This document shows positions 18,301-26,694 of a DNA stretch of 64,000 bases, in pieces. Made by a program: the position numbers and the translations under genes. The notes under the pieces are model-generated. The model was not told where the DNA came from, did no database searches, and saw only the letters and a program-made list of their open reading frames with translations. Source of the stretch: CAYWWY01 sp964462525 (GTDB lineage Bacteria > Thermotogota > Thermotogae > MWEM01); NCBI GenBank assembly GCA_964462525.1, contig CAYWWY010000001.1:496001-560000 (forward strand), given 5' to 3'. Numbering within the stretch: the stretch's first letter is position 1; the number at the start of each line of letters is the position of its first letter.

Positions 18301-19191
18301 AAAACGGTCTACATACAGTTGGTATCGAATAATATCACCGTCGCTATCGAAACTTGGAGCCCACTGGAAGACTAGATCGGAATCAATGTTTTTTTGGAAA
18401 TTTGAAGGATACACCAAAGCGGGTTGAGCGGGAAAACCGTTTCCTGTCATAACATAGCCATACCCGACCATTGTTTCTTTGCCAGTAAAACTTTGCGCGA
18501 TAATGATCCATTCGTACAAGGTTTCCTTTTCCCCTTGAAATGAATGGGATAATCCTGTAGTCACAGTATTCGGAGCGTCTCTTTTTGAACCAAACCCTTT
18601 GAAAGGTGTTCGGATCGTTTGTTGGGTTTGGGGTTCTGGAGCAGCGCGAATATACAAGAGGTAATGAATTCCAGCATTTGGGTCTGAGTGATCGGTATAT
18701 GCATTCCATTCAAGGGAAAAGCTTTGATCCTCAATATTCGTGACGAACAATAAGGGGTGAGGAGGAATTTCCCGGAGATCTACAGGCCGGGGATGACTTT
18801 CTCCAAGAACTGTAAAGGCCCCAATCTCTGATGAATGGGTTTTTCCGTTTTCATGGTGTGCAAGAACCTTCCAGAACCATATTCCTTCCTCTAGACCGGT
18901 AAAGGCATAATGGGGAGTATCTGTGAAAACACCGGTGGTTGTCTCAAGCACATGCGGAGTTCTCCCCAAACGAACCTCATAGGCAATCGTTCCATTCATG
19001 GGACCAAATGAAGGGTCCCATAGCGCTTGGATGACATCATCAACAGCAAGCATACAGGGCCAGGGATATACAAGATGGGGTGGCGTCGGTAAAGAGTTTT
19101 CAAGCCGGGCTTTCTGAATGCAGGAAGAAGAAAGGATTACAAAAAAAATCAATCCAATAAAGGATGCATAACTGATCCATCTCTTTTTCAT
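15355..19191 (-). CDS. Large surface lipoprotein with fibronectin-like modules and right-handed beta-helix
   Basis: 1278 residues. The N-terminus is a lipoprotein signal with lipobox ILSSSC (C24). Residues about 35-665 hold five or six beta-sandwich modules of roughly 100 residues (fibronectin III-like; repeated TTYLWKVEAVQSDG / TYYWQIEAIPS edges). Two adjacent modules, about 460-560 and 560-665, are close copies: INTDLRNHPTIIENRVYFT versus INSDQRGDPTIIEYRVYFT. Residues about 690 to the end form a parallel beta-helix of the polymorphic outer-membrane type, with recurring GGGVFI/GGAVYI/GGGIFI turns and NNTA-like repeats. The probable location is the outer membrane surface, with a role in adhesion or polysaccharide binding; no catalytic residues were recognised. 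The minus-strand upstream region has a TACAAT box. Confidence 0.85.
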   Translation of the reverse strand: MKKRWISYASFIGLIFFVILSSSCIQKARLENSLPTPPHLVYPWPCMLAVDDVIQALWDPSFGPMNGTIAYEVRLGRTPHVLETTTGVFTDTPHYAFTGLEEGIWFWKVLAHHENGKTHSSEIGAFTVLGESHPRPVDLREIPPHPLLFVTNIEDQSFSLEWNAYTDHSDPNAGIHYLLYIRAAPEPQTQQTIRTPFKGFGSKRDAPNTVTTGLSHSFQGEKETLYEWIIIAQSFTGKETMVGYGYVMTGNGFPAQPALVYPSNFQKNIDSDLVFQWAPSFDSDGDIIRYQLYVDRFPFSNRSVGPGSRISQNQYALSLLESGITYYWFVMAFDPWGGVSKSETHQFQTISSTNWFPENPHPQDQSEGIEPDNLLFSWEMDCDPESVSFTLLFGTDPRTLSPIATHLSESSHQTELSLHDRTTYYWQIEAIPSYEQETDHQKTIGPIWSFTTAERKVYSEPEILLIFPANNATQIPRTLSLEWEVAVGEQINTDLRNHPTIIENRVYFTKEGFAFGDPEITTKPQLLKEGLAYATTYLWRVEAIQSDGQSTMSPEFRFSTVSKEFGPPAIHLVHPSDGSKDQPRELTLQWMADEGNLINSDQRGDPTIIEYRVYFTEADSEFGVPESTGETRWLKEGLAYGTTYLWKVEAVQSDGKIGTSPVAEFTTILHPIQLHKPNGVVRGYDVLSMAIEEAQEGDWITVRGGHRIDNEQKAISIRGKELTIRSEDETPFVIDMGSRDRVFHITEGASVTLHSMILTGGYAEEDGGGGVFIENARLFARNVSLVGNTAESQTNGTYGGGIRVSGLGASFFASHTIFASNTALGESGNGGGISIGKDATGVLFHCALISNRSGHTGGAIYSEGSLVVKDTPVTENWADSYGGGVFIDPNASSSRIFSCHFLNNGAGIEGGGIFIGKGALVENALGTPWNVHVFPGTTSTPVDIEGDWNPNEYSGNHIRESTNTNGAHVFFSEIGFHPIFLFDATQDFLDVYDDLYTAISEAEDQYLIFVQGGSTLFHSSQVLVVAKEITIASFTGEPFTIDMGGNPARAFEITGGASVTLSNARIQNANHHQSGGAVFIGTNSQLTVKDCLIENNHTKGNGGAAFVTNGIFRAIRTTISGNSAIDTGSTHGGAVYITGASSHFIAHASIITHNQACGFGGALYAGGNTRVTCWDTVISDNRAQNGGGVYLRSGILSMDHTIVSENAATSIGGGIFRYTGTIHTQNTSWETIPVSNTSISFSIDFGEEGLIWQRNPINEDHSVIVRGNTGALAQMRWD

Positions 19192-19521
19192 GTGCCACCT
19201 CTATAGCTCGTTTGGTCTATGGGAAAATGAACAGGAATATTGTATCACAAAGGGTACCGGAACGGAAAAGGAAGTACGGAAACTCATTCTCGTCTGGAAC
19301 ACAGTAGATCCCATTGCGGCGTTTCCCAACTGGCTCGAACCCTCAAAGCATGGGCGCTTTAGATTTCAGGCCTCGGATTCAAGAATTTGGAGGAAAATGC
19401 AACAGGGAAGATTCGAGTTCGTAGCAAAGGGGAAAATGGTTCTGCTCTTTTCGTACGTATCCAAAATCGGGTATGCTATAATTGGGTTTGAAAAGTTGGC
19501 TTTCAACAAGGAGGGAATCGT
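19192..19521. other. Intergenic region between divergent lipoprotein and glucan phosphorylase genes
   Basis: 330 bases. An open frame on the plus strand crosses it (to 19525), but it has no ribosome-binding site, no recognisable domain, and runs antisense over the lipoprotein start, so I do not call it. It contains promoters for both flanking genes. No RNA gene was seen. Confidence 0.55.
19474..19482 (+). promoter_or_regulatory. Extended -10 promoter of glucan phosphorylase
   Basis: TGCTATAAT, a perfect extended -10, about 40 bases before the ATG. The -35 is poor. Confidence 0.6.
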
Positions 19522-22086
19522 ATGAAATTTGACAAACACCTTTCGGTAATTCCCAGAATTCCCGAAAGAATTCATAGCTTGCGAGAAATTGCGTTTAGTT
19601 TCTGGTGGTCATGGAATCCACAGGCATCGGAACTGTTCCACCGTTTGGATGGAGAATTATGGGAAATTGTGGGGTTTAATCCCGTAGTCTTTCTGAAACA
19701 TATTAGTCAAAAATCCTTGGATCAAGCTTCCGAAGATCAAGAATACCTAACCCTTTATGACTCGGTCGTCGAAGATTATCAAGCCCATCGGAATATGGAC
19801 AACCTTTGGTTCAAATCCCATTATCCCAATCAAAAGGACTTCCAAATTGCGTACTTCTCAGCAGAGTTCGGCTTTCATGAGTCATTGCCCATCTACACGG
19901 GCGGGTTAGGCATTTTAGCGGGCGACCATGTAAAATCCGCTAGTGAATTGGGCTTTCCGTTCATCGGAGTTGGATTGCTCTATCGGAATGGGTATTTCCA
20001 GCAAAAGCTTTCCAGGGAAGGGTGGCAGGAGAATAGCTATCCTTGGTATAATTTTGCCGATTTCGCAATCAACCCAATCAAGAACGATTTTGGAGAAGAG
20101 ATGAAAATTTCGGTGGAGCTGAATAACGGAACCCTGCAAGCTAAGATTTGGAAAGCGACGGTGATGAACAGCACGTTGCTCCTTTTGGATACCGATATCC
20201 CTGAAAATCCCAAAGAATATCGCATCATAACTGAGAAACTGTATGGTGGGGATCACGAAATGAGAGTTCGACAGGAAATCCTTCTGGGAATCGGAGGTGT
20301 TCGAGCAATCCGGATGGCTGGATACCAACCCACAGTTTGGCACATGAATGAAGGTCATTCCGTTTTTATGGCCCTTGAGCGGATTCGGGAACGAGTCGAA
20401 GGAGACGCGTTGGATTTTAATAGCGCCTTGGAAGCGGTGAGATCGAGCACCGTATTTACAACCCATACACCTGTCCCGGCAGGCAACGATGTATTTGATT
20501 ATTCCCTGATGGAGAAGTATTTTGCCAAATATTGGGGAAAGCTCGGTGTTTCTCGGAAAGAATTCTTGGATCTGGGAACCGCTTATGGGGAAGAACGCCA
20601 TCACGCCTTTAACCTAACCATTTTGGCCATGAAAGTAGCCGCATGGCGAAATGGTGTAAGCCAACTTCATGGAACTGTTTCTAGAGATCTATGGAAAAAC
20701 GCATGGCAACAAGTACCAACAGGAGAAATCCCCATAACGCATATCACAAATGGGGTTCATGTTGAAACATGGTTGCATCCCAAGATGAGATCTCTGTTTG
20801 ATCAATACTTGCCGGAGTGGAAAGACCACTTATCTGACCCGGATTTTTGGAGCGGTATCGATGAGATTCCCGATGAACTCTTATGGAAAACCACTCGGGA
20901 AATGAAGGAAGAGATGATCGATTTTGTTCATGAGCGCACGATCCAACAACGGGAACGTCATGGGGAAACCATAGAAGAACTCCGCGAGATTGAGAATATT
21001 TTTGATCCGAATGCGCTTACTCTGGGTTTTGCTCGGCGTTTTGCCACTTATAAACGGGCTACATTGATGTTTCGAAATATGGATCGGCTGGCATCAATTC
21101 TCAACAATTCCGAACGACCTGTCCAGCTAATCTTTGCTGGAAAAGCCCATCCTGCAGATCGTCCGGGCCAAGAATTGATCAAACAAGTCTATGAAATCAG
21201 CCGCAGGAAGGAATTTAAGAATCGGATTTTGTTTGTAGAAAACTACGACATGCACGTGGGAAGGCATTTGGTTTCTGGGGTCGATATTTGGGTGAACACA
21301 CCCCGAAGACCTCATGAAGCAAGCGGCACCAGTGGCCAGAAAGTGCCAATGAATGGCGGTGTAAATTTTAGTGTTCTTGACGGTTGGTGGGTGGAAGGAT
21401 ATCACGGGAATAACGGATGGGTCATTGGAGATGATCGTGAATACCCGGATACCGAAATCCAGGACAATGTCGATTCGGTCAGTTTCTACGATACTCTGGA
21501 AAAAGAGATCATTCCTCAGTACTACGACCTTGACGAACGAGGAATTCCGATTCGATTTATCCAAACAATGAAGGCCTCCATGAAAACGGTCATTCCCGCC
21601 TTTAATACCCATCGGATGGTTACCGATTACTTGAACCAGTTGTACATTCCTGCCGACAAGTATGCGCGCGCGATTTGTGGAGAAGACTTGAAAAACGCAA
21701 AAGACCTTGCTCAATGGAAGCAAAAGGTGCGTACAGAATGGCCTTCGATCAAAATCCATTCCAATACCAAACGATCCGAAGATGAAGAAATACCTGCAGA
21801 TACCGAGCTTGAGTTTTCCGCTACGATATATTTGGGAGAATTGGATCCTTCAGAAGTTCAAGTAGAACTCTACTTTGCCCGGTATAATATCTTCGAACAT
21901 CTGGAAGGCTATGAAACCTTCCCAATGAAAATAGAGAAACAAACCATTCATCATACCTACATCTATAAGGGAAAAGCCCGTCTTAGCGAACGGGGCAGTT
22001 ATGCGTACAGCATGCGCGTCATCCCCAAACACTCACTCTTGTGTCACCCTCACGATCTGGGGCTGGTTCGGTGGATTCAGGATTAA
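19522..22086 (+). CDS. Alpha-glucan (maltodextrin/glycogen) phosphorylase, GT35
   Basis: 854-residue PLP enzyme that releases glucose-1-phosphate from glycogen or maltodextrins. It belongs to the bacterial branch with the short N-terminus. Conserved stretches include AYFSAEFGFHESLPIYTGGL (about 113-132), HMNEGHSVFM, FTTHTPVPAGNDVF and EASGTSGQKVPMNGG, where the lysine holds PLP. About 100 C-terminal residues (about 745-854) form an extra beta-rich domain, normal for this subgroup. Ribosome-binding site AAGGAGGG. The following editing gene begins 19 bases after the stop. Confidence 0.95.
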   Translation: MKFDKHLSVIPRIPERIHSLREIAFSFWWSWNPQASELFHRLDGELWEIVGFNPVVFLKHISQKSLDQASEDQEYLTLYDSVVEDYQAHRNMDNLWFKSHYPNQKDFQIAYFSAEFGFHESLPIYTGGLGILAGDHVKSASELGFPFIGVGLLYRNGYFQQKLSREGWQENSYPWYNFADFAINPIKNDFGEEMKISVELNNGTLQAKIWKATVMNSTLLLLDTDIPENPKEYRIITEKLYGGDHEMRVRQEILLGIGGVRAIRMAGYQPTVWHMNEGHSVFMALERIRERVEGDALDFNSALEAVRSSTVFTTHTPVPAGNDVFDYSLMEKYFAKYWGKLGVSRKEFLDLGTAYGEERHHAFNLTILAMKVAAWRNGVSQLHGTVSRDLWKNAWQQVPTGEIPITHITNGVHVETWLHPKMRSLFDQYLPEWKDHLSDPDFWSGIDEIPDELLWKTTREMKEEMIDFVHERTIQQRERHGETIEELREIENIFDPNALTLGFARRFATYKRATLMFRNMDRLASILNNSERPVQLIFAGKAHPADRPGQELIKQVYEISRRKEFKNRILFVENYDMHVGRHLVSGVDIWVNTPRRPHEASGTSGQKVPMNGGVNFSVLDGWWVEGYHGNNGWVIGDDREYPDTEIQDNVDSVSFYDTLEKEIIPQYYDLDERGIPIRFIQTMKASMKTVIPAFNTHRMVTDYLNQLYIPADKYARAICGEDLKNAKDLAQWKQKVRTEWPSIKIHSNTKRSEDEEIPADTELEFSATIYLGELDPSEVQVELYFARYNIFEHLEGYETFPMKIEKQTIHHTYIYKGKARLSERGSYAYSMRVIPKHSLLCHPHDLGLVRWIQD

Positions 22087-22105
22087 GCGCTTTGCAGGAG
22101 GAACA

Positions 22106-23308
22106 ATGACCGCTGATATTGTATATGAAAGTGAGATTACTGAGATCCATAAGAAAGGCTCTTCATACCAAGTGCAGCTTCGCGATCAGAGATTTCATCC
22201 CGATGGAGAAGGCGGCCAACTGGGAGACCGAGGAACGATAGGCGGACAGAATGTCTTGCAGGTTCTTCCAAGCGATTCGGAAGAAGAACGGACGCTTACC
22301 GAATCATCGATCTACGAAACTGCGTCGCTTGTGATCCAAGATCCTCTGCAAACCAGGACGCCGATAATTTGTGCGATTGACGGAACCCGCAGAACTGATA
22401 TTGCCCAACAGCATTCGGCCCAGCATCTAATGTCCGCCTTTCTGGCGAATCATTTTCGGGCCCAAACCATCGGGTTTCAAATGGGAGAAGGGTCGACCAC
22501 TGTAGATATAGATCTGGCACCTTGGGATTGGGAAAAAACGGTTCGTTTGGAAGAAATGTGTTTTGAAGCCATCCTGGCCCAAATCCCAATTTCCGTCTTC
22601 CTTGTGGAGGCGGATGAGATTTCCCAATATAACCTCCGGAAACCCATCCCCGAGAAAATCGCTCATTTTCCCCGGTTTCGATTGGTTCAGATTGGAGACT
22701 TAGATGCCTCTTTATGTTCCGGATTTCATACGACTAACACGGGGCAAATCGGATTGATTAAGTTCATCCGAGTCGAACGAATCAAAGGGAGTTGTACCCG
22801 GTTGACCTTTCTTGCAGGAAAAAGGGCTCTTAGGGATTATCAACGAAGAGTGCGGCTTTTGAATGAAACCACGCAGAAGCTTTCTACGTCAATTGATGAA
22901 CTGGATTTGCGCGTGAACAAGCTGTTGGATGAGCATATTTCCACACGGCGGTTGAATAAGCATCTTTCCGAAGAACTAGCTCGTCAGATGTATGCAAAAG
23001 TGTCCAGTCATGAAACCAAAACAGGCCCTCATATTGTAGTGGAACTCCTCCCAACGGGAGATATCGCTTCAGAGTTTTCGTCCCACCTAGTCCAGATGCC
23101 TGCGCTTCTGGCTTTTCTTGCGTATGAAATGAATGATGGGTATGGGTTTATCTTAATCAGTACATTGAAAGATTCCAATGCTTTGGAGTTTTATTCGCGG
23201 ATGCAAGAAGAGTTTTCCCTCAAAGGGGGCGGGAATGAAAAAATGGTCCGAGGAAAAGCAGAACGAATCGATCTAGAAGAAATCCGTCGAGTCCTGAAGT
23301 CAGGCTGA
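22106..23308 (+). CDS. Alanyl-tRNA editing protein (AlaX-type, long form)
   Basis: 400 residues. Predicted to hydrolyse mischarged Ser- or Gly-tRNA(Ala). The N-terminal beta-barrel (RFHPDGEGGQLGDRG) resembles the AlaRS/AlaX linker domain. The zinc-binding editing core has H103 and H107 (HSAQH) and C204 and H208 (CSGFHTTNTG). A charged coiled-coil near 250-310 leads into a C-terminal DHHA1-like domain (PTGDIASEFSSHLVQM). There is no aminoacylation domain, so this is not AlaRS itself. The ATG at 22106 has GGAGGAAC upstream and starts right at the barrel; an earlier start would overlap the phosphorylase gene. Confidence 0.85.
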   Translation: MTADIVYESEITEIHKKGSSYQVQLRDQRFHPDGEGGQLGDRGTIGGQNVLQVLPSDSEEERTLTESSIYETASLVIQDPLQTRTPIICAIDGTRRTDIAQQHSAQHLMSAFLANHFRAQTIGFQMGEGSTTVDIDLAPWDWEKTVRLEEMCFEAILAQIPISVFLVEADEISQYNLRKPIPEKIAHFPRFRLVQIGDLDASLCSGFHTTNTGQIGLIKFIRVERIKGSCTRLTFLAGKRALRDYQRRVRLLNETTQKLSTSIDELDLRVNKLLDEHISTRRLNKHLSEELARQMYAKVSSHETKTGPHIVVELLPTGDIASEFSSHLVQMPALLAFLAYEMNDGYGFILISTLKDSNALEFYSRMQEEFSLKGGGNEKMVRGKAERIDLEEIRRVLKSG

Positions 23309-23348
23309 TGGATTTGCAATAGAATCCAACAATTTTTCGGAGGTGAAT

Positions 23349-23828
23349 ATGAAAAAAATACTAATGATGTCTCTGCTTTTCTCGTTTGCATTATCCATCA
23401 TGGGACTCCATGTTGGGGTCGCGCTGAACGGAAACATGCAGGATGGAGAGTCCTATTTTGGAGTGGTTGCGCGGAATTTTTTCGGTATAGGAGGCCTAGA
23501 GTTAGGCATTATGCCGAAATTGGACGAACCTCTGTTTGATTTTACCTCCTATCGGATCATCGTGTCGCCTTCATTGGGTTGGGGCACACCTGAGCTTCGC
23601 GCTTATGTAGCGGTCATGCCGTATCTGCAAATAAACCAAGGAAATTTCGATTTTGATGTGGCTAAGTGGAATGTGGGCGCCGGAGCCAATTTCATGGTTG
23701 CTCCAAACGTCTATGGTTTTTTTGAATTCTTTGTCGGAATGGATTTCAATCAAGAAGGATTCTTTTCGGGAAATTCCTACCTTACCGTCGGCTTTTGCTA
23801 TCGATTCAACATCACCCAAGGGTACTAG
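23349..23828 (+). CDS. Small outer-membrane beta-barrel-like protein
   Basis: 159 residues with a signal peptide (MKKILMMSLLFSFALS) and a mature part of alternating hydrophobic and aromatic beta-strands ending in GFCYRFNITQGY. A terminal aromatic residue is typical of barrels inserted by BamA. No domain was recognised. The ATG at 23349 follows CGGAGGTGA; a GTG 6 bases earlier lies inside that site. It sits between the editing protein and the RND exporter. The location is inferred, and a porin-like or structural role is possible. Confidence 0.65.
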   Translation: MKKILMMSLLFSFALSIMGLHVGVALNGNMQDGESYFGVVARNFFGIGGLELGIMPKLDEPLFDFTSYRIIVSPSLGWGTPELRAYVAVMPYLQINQGNFDFDVAKWNVGAGANFMVAPNVYGFFEFFVGMDFNQEGFFSGNSYLTVGFCYRFNITQGY

Positions 23829-23903
23829 ACGAGGGTTCTCAAAAAAATACGGTCTTGGAAATCGGTTCTTTCGGACTCTCTGTGACCCATTGAAAAAGAG
23901 GGT

Positions 23904-26243
23904 GTGGGTGTGCGTAACTTGATAAAACGGTTCGTTGGAGGAATCTCTCGGTTTCTGATTCGGGGGATTGCCGGATTAAACTTTCGATTTCCTTGGTTGC
24001 CCATTGGAATCTTCCTTTGCGTATGCATTTGGTTCGGGATCCAACTCCCCTATATCCAGTTTGAAACAAAAATAGATCAGATGGCATCAAGCGCAGGCGA
24101 TCCCATCCGGGAAGCGGAGCAGGCTGCTAGGGAGTTTTCCGTTTGGGAACCCCTCAATCTCGTTCTTCTTGGAAATATGGCTTTATTGCCAACCATCGAG
24201 AAAGCATCCGAAATCGCGACAGCGATTCGCGCTATACCCAATGTTGCCCGTGTAGTGACTCCCTTCGATGCTACTTATATGGGACTGGAAGGCGTTGCTG
24301 TTGTAAACAACCCCGTAATGGTCTCCTTTCCCACAAATGAAGAAGAGTTGTCCGCATTCCGTGATCGCTTGCGATTGAGTCCGGAAGGAAACCGCATGTT
24401 CAGCGCGGAGAATGACGCGATTCTGTTCCAGCTCTATGTGCGCGGGGGAATCAGCGCGCGTGGCAAGCAGGCCATTGAACAGCTGATCCAAGCGTTGGAT
24501 CAATCTTGGGGCGCTGGCCAATACCATCTTGTCGGCGAAACCTATTTGGGGTATATGGTGGATCAGACGGCAATTCGTGATGTCGCAACGCTCTTTCCTT
24601 TTTCTCTGATCATCGTGGTTCTTGTGCTTTGGCTCAGTTTTCGAAAGATATGGGGTGTGTTGTTGCCATCGTTGACCGTAATGGCCTCTGTGGTATGCAC
24701 CTTAGGATTGATGGCTTGGAACGGTGATTCGATAACCATTATCAGCGCGATACTGCCTATCTTGCTCGTTACATTAGGAACAGCCGATGCGATTCACATT
24801 TACAGTTTTTATCTCGAAGAATCCCGACGCACAACCGATCGAAAAACAACTGTCCGGAACACCATGAAACACATGAGCATTCCGGTCCTGATGACTTCTC
24901 TCACCACCGCGTTGGGATTTGGGTCTCTAATCACCTCGTCCGTCATTCCTGTTAGGGAATTTGGGTATTACAGTGTTTTCGGCATTTTATGCGCCATGGT
25001 CTTTTCTCTCACCGCACTTCCTGCTCTGCTTTGCTTGTTGCCTCATCCCGCGCTTCGCTCCTCAAAGCAAAAGATCTATGATGGGATGGCGGAAAAAGGA
25101 CTGTTGCGGTTCGCGCAATGGATCCATCATCGGAAAAGTGTAGTGATTGCCGCTAGCGCGCTCTTGATCGCAATCTGCATTTGGGGCATCACTCGCGTGG
25201 AGTTTGAATCCAACCTCTCTCGCTACTTTCGAAGAAATACGCCTGTCGTGCAAGGAATAGAAGCATATGAAGATCGTTTTGGCGGATCTTCCTTGCTGAT
25301 GGTTGTCATCGATACGGGAGTGAGTGGAGGCAGTATGAATCCGGATATGATTCACATCCTCCAAAAAATGGAAACCTATATTGATTCCTACCCTTTGATG
25401 ACCCATACCCAATCCTTTGCAACATTGGTGCAACGGATGGTACCCCATACCCTCACACCGTTTGCGATGAATTTGCTGCATCAAAACATCGGAACCTCCG
25501 GAATCCCTGGGTATCTGAGCGCCGACAATGCACGTAAAGCTGCCATTCAGACCTATATGCGCAACGCGCAGACCGCTGAAGTATCCCGAACATTGGCCCA
25601 ATTGGAAATAGGGTTGCAGCAGTTTCTGCCTGAAGGGATGAAACTGACCTTCGCGGGAACCCCCCGGATCATTCAGATGCATATGGAAAGCTTTGCTGCT
25701 AGCCAACAACAGAGCCTCACATTATCGGGCATTACCGTATTCTTTGTTGTGAGTTTCTTGTTCCTTTCCCTTTTTCTTGGAGCTTTAGCCATGATTCCTT
25801 TGGTTTTTACCGTTTGCATCAATTTCGGGGTCATGGGATTATCAAACATTCCCTTGGATGCTGCAACCATGCTGATCGCAAGCATCTCGATCGGTGTGGG
25901 TATCGATTACTCCATCCATATTCTCAAGCGCGTACTGAGTGAACTGAAAAGGGGGCTTTCGATCCGTGAAAGCTGCGTACATGCAACAAAAACTACGGGA
26001 CACGCGATTTTGATCAATTCGGTCACACTCATTTCTGGTTTTGGAATTCTCGTCTTTTCCCGGTTTTTGACCATATCCGCCTTTGGAGGACTGATGGCTA
26101 TGACAATGGGAATAAGCGCCTTGGCTGCATTGACAATCATACCTGCGTTCCTTGGGTGGCCAAAACTGATGCCCAAACGGGTTCGGCGATGGCTCATCGC
26201 CACCCAATCCCCTTCTCAAGACCCGGAGTTGAATGATGCCTAA
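23904..26243 (+). CDS. RND-superfamily exporter (MMPL/HAE3 type)
   Basis: Inner-membrane transporter of 779 residues with the two-repeat RND layout. One helix is followed by a roughly 170-residue periplasmic loop and a first block of about six helices (about 215-395). A second loop (about 440-600) and a second six-helix block (about 610-765) follow. Both blocks carry the sterol-sensing-domain-like signature, e.g. LGTADAIHIYSFYL and IGVGIDYSIHILKR, with the acidic residues used for proton coupling. HAE3/MMPL members move lipids or hydrophobic compounds. The start is GTG at 23904 or 23910. The 3' end overlaps umuD by 11 bases. Confidence 0.88.
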   Translation: MGVRNLIKRFVGGISRFLIRGIAGLNFRFPWLPIGIFLCVCIWFGIQLPYIQFETKIDQMASSAGDPIREAEQAAREFSVWEPLNLVLLGNMALLPTIEKASEIATAIRAIPNVARVVTPFDATYMGLEGVAVVNNPVMVSFPTNEEELSAFRDRLRLSPEGNRMFSAENDAILFQLYVRGGISARGKQAIEQLIQALDQSWGAGQYHLVGETYLGYMVDQTAIRDVATLFPFSLIIVVLVLWLSFRKIWGVLLPSLTVMASVVCTLGLMAWNGDSITIISAILPILLVTLGTADAIHIYSFYLEESRRTTDRKTTVRNTMKHMSIPVLMTSLTTALGFGSLITSSVIPVREFGYYSVFGILCAMVFSLTALPALLCLLPHPALRSSKQKIYDGMAEKGLLRFAQWIHHRKSVVIAASALLIAICIWGITRVEFESNLSRYFRRNTPVVQGIEAYEDRFGGSSLLMVVIDTGVSGGSMNPDMIHILQKMETYIDSYPLMTHTQSFATLVQRMVPHTLTPFAMNLLHQNIGTSGIPGYLSADNARKAAIQTYMRNAQTAEVSRTLAQLEIGLQQFLPEGMKLTFAGTPRIIQMHMESFAASQQQSLTLSGITVFFVVSFLFLSLFLGALAMIPLVFTVCINFGVMGLSNIPLDAATMLIASISIGVGIDYSIHILKRVLSELKRGLSIRESCVHATKTTGHAILINSVTLISGFGILVFSRFLTISAFGGLMAMTMGISALAALTIIPAFLGWPKLMPKRVRRWLIATQSPSQDPELNDA

Positions 26244-26694
26244 AAAGAGACAAAGCAACCCTATGGAAACAAAAGTGGAAATGTATTGGAGCGTAGTAAC
26301 AGGAAAACCCTGCGCCCTTCCTTTGGCCGGATCCAACATCTCCGCCGGATTCCCTTCTCCCGCTGACGACTATATGGAAAAGACCATGGACCTAAACGAA
26401 CATCTGGTTCGGCATCCCTCTGCCACCTTTTTTGTTCGGGTTAGCGGAGATTCTATGAAAGATGCGGGAATCCATCATGGTGATCTTCTGGTTGTAGATC
26501 GATCGATCGAGCCAGTTGAAGGTAAGGTAGTTATCGCCGTCATGAATGGGGAATTGGTTGTTAAAAGGCTGATCCGGCGGAACGGTATTCTCTTTCTCGC
26601 CGCAGAAAACGCAAACTACCCACCCATTGAAGTGCGGGATGAGTTGGATTTTCTCATTTGGGGGGTGGTTACCCATGTCATCCATGAACCCTGA
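26233..26694 (+). CDS. umuD: UmuD-like SOS translesion protein (S24 peptidase)
   Basis: 153 residues. Self-cleaving regulator and subunit of DNA polymerase V. The likely cleavage site is A38-G39 (ISAGFPSPADDY). The catalytic dyad is S74 (VSGDSM) and K111 (VVKRL), with LexA-fold strands to the C-terminus. It overlaps the exporter upstream and umuC downstream (20 bases), so all three are co-translated. No LexA-type operator was recognised. Two ATG codons at 26233 and 26236 are both possible. Confidence 0.9.
   Translation: MMPKKRQSNPMETKVEMYWSVVTGKPCALPLAGSNISAGFPSPADDYMEKTMDLNEHLVRHPSATFFVRVSGDSMKDAGIHHGDLLVVDRSIEPVEGKVVIAVMNGELVVKRLIRRNGILFLAAENANYPPIEVRDELDFLIWGVVTHVIHEP

Noticed and set aside
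19190..19525. 111-codon plus-strand frame upstream of glucan phosphorylase
   Set aside because: No ribosome-binding site or recognisable domain; it overlaps the start region of the divergent lipoprotein and the promoter of the next gene.
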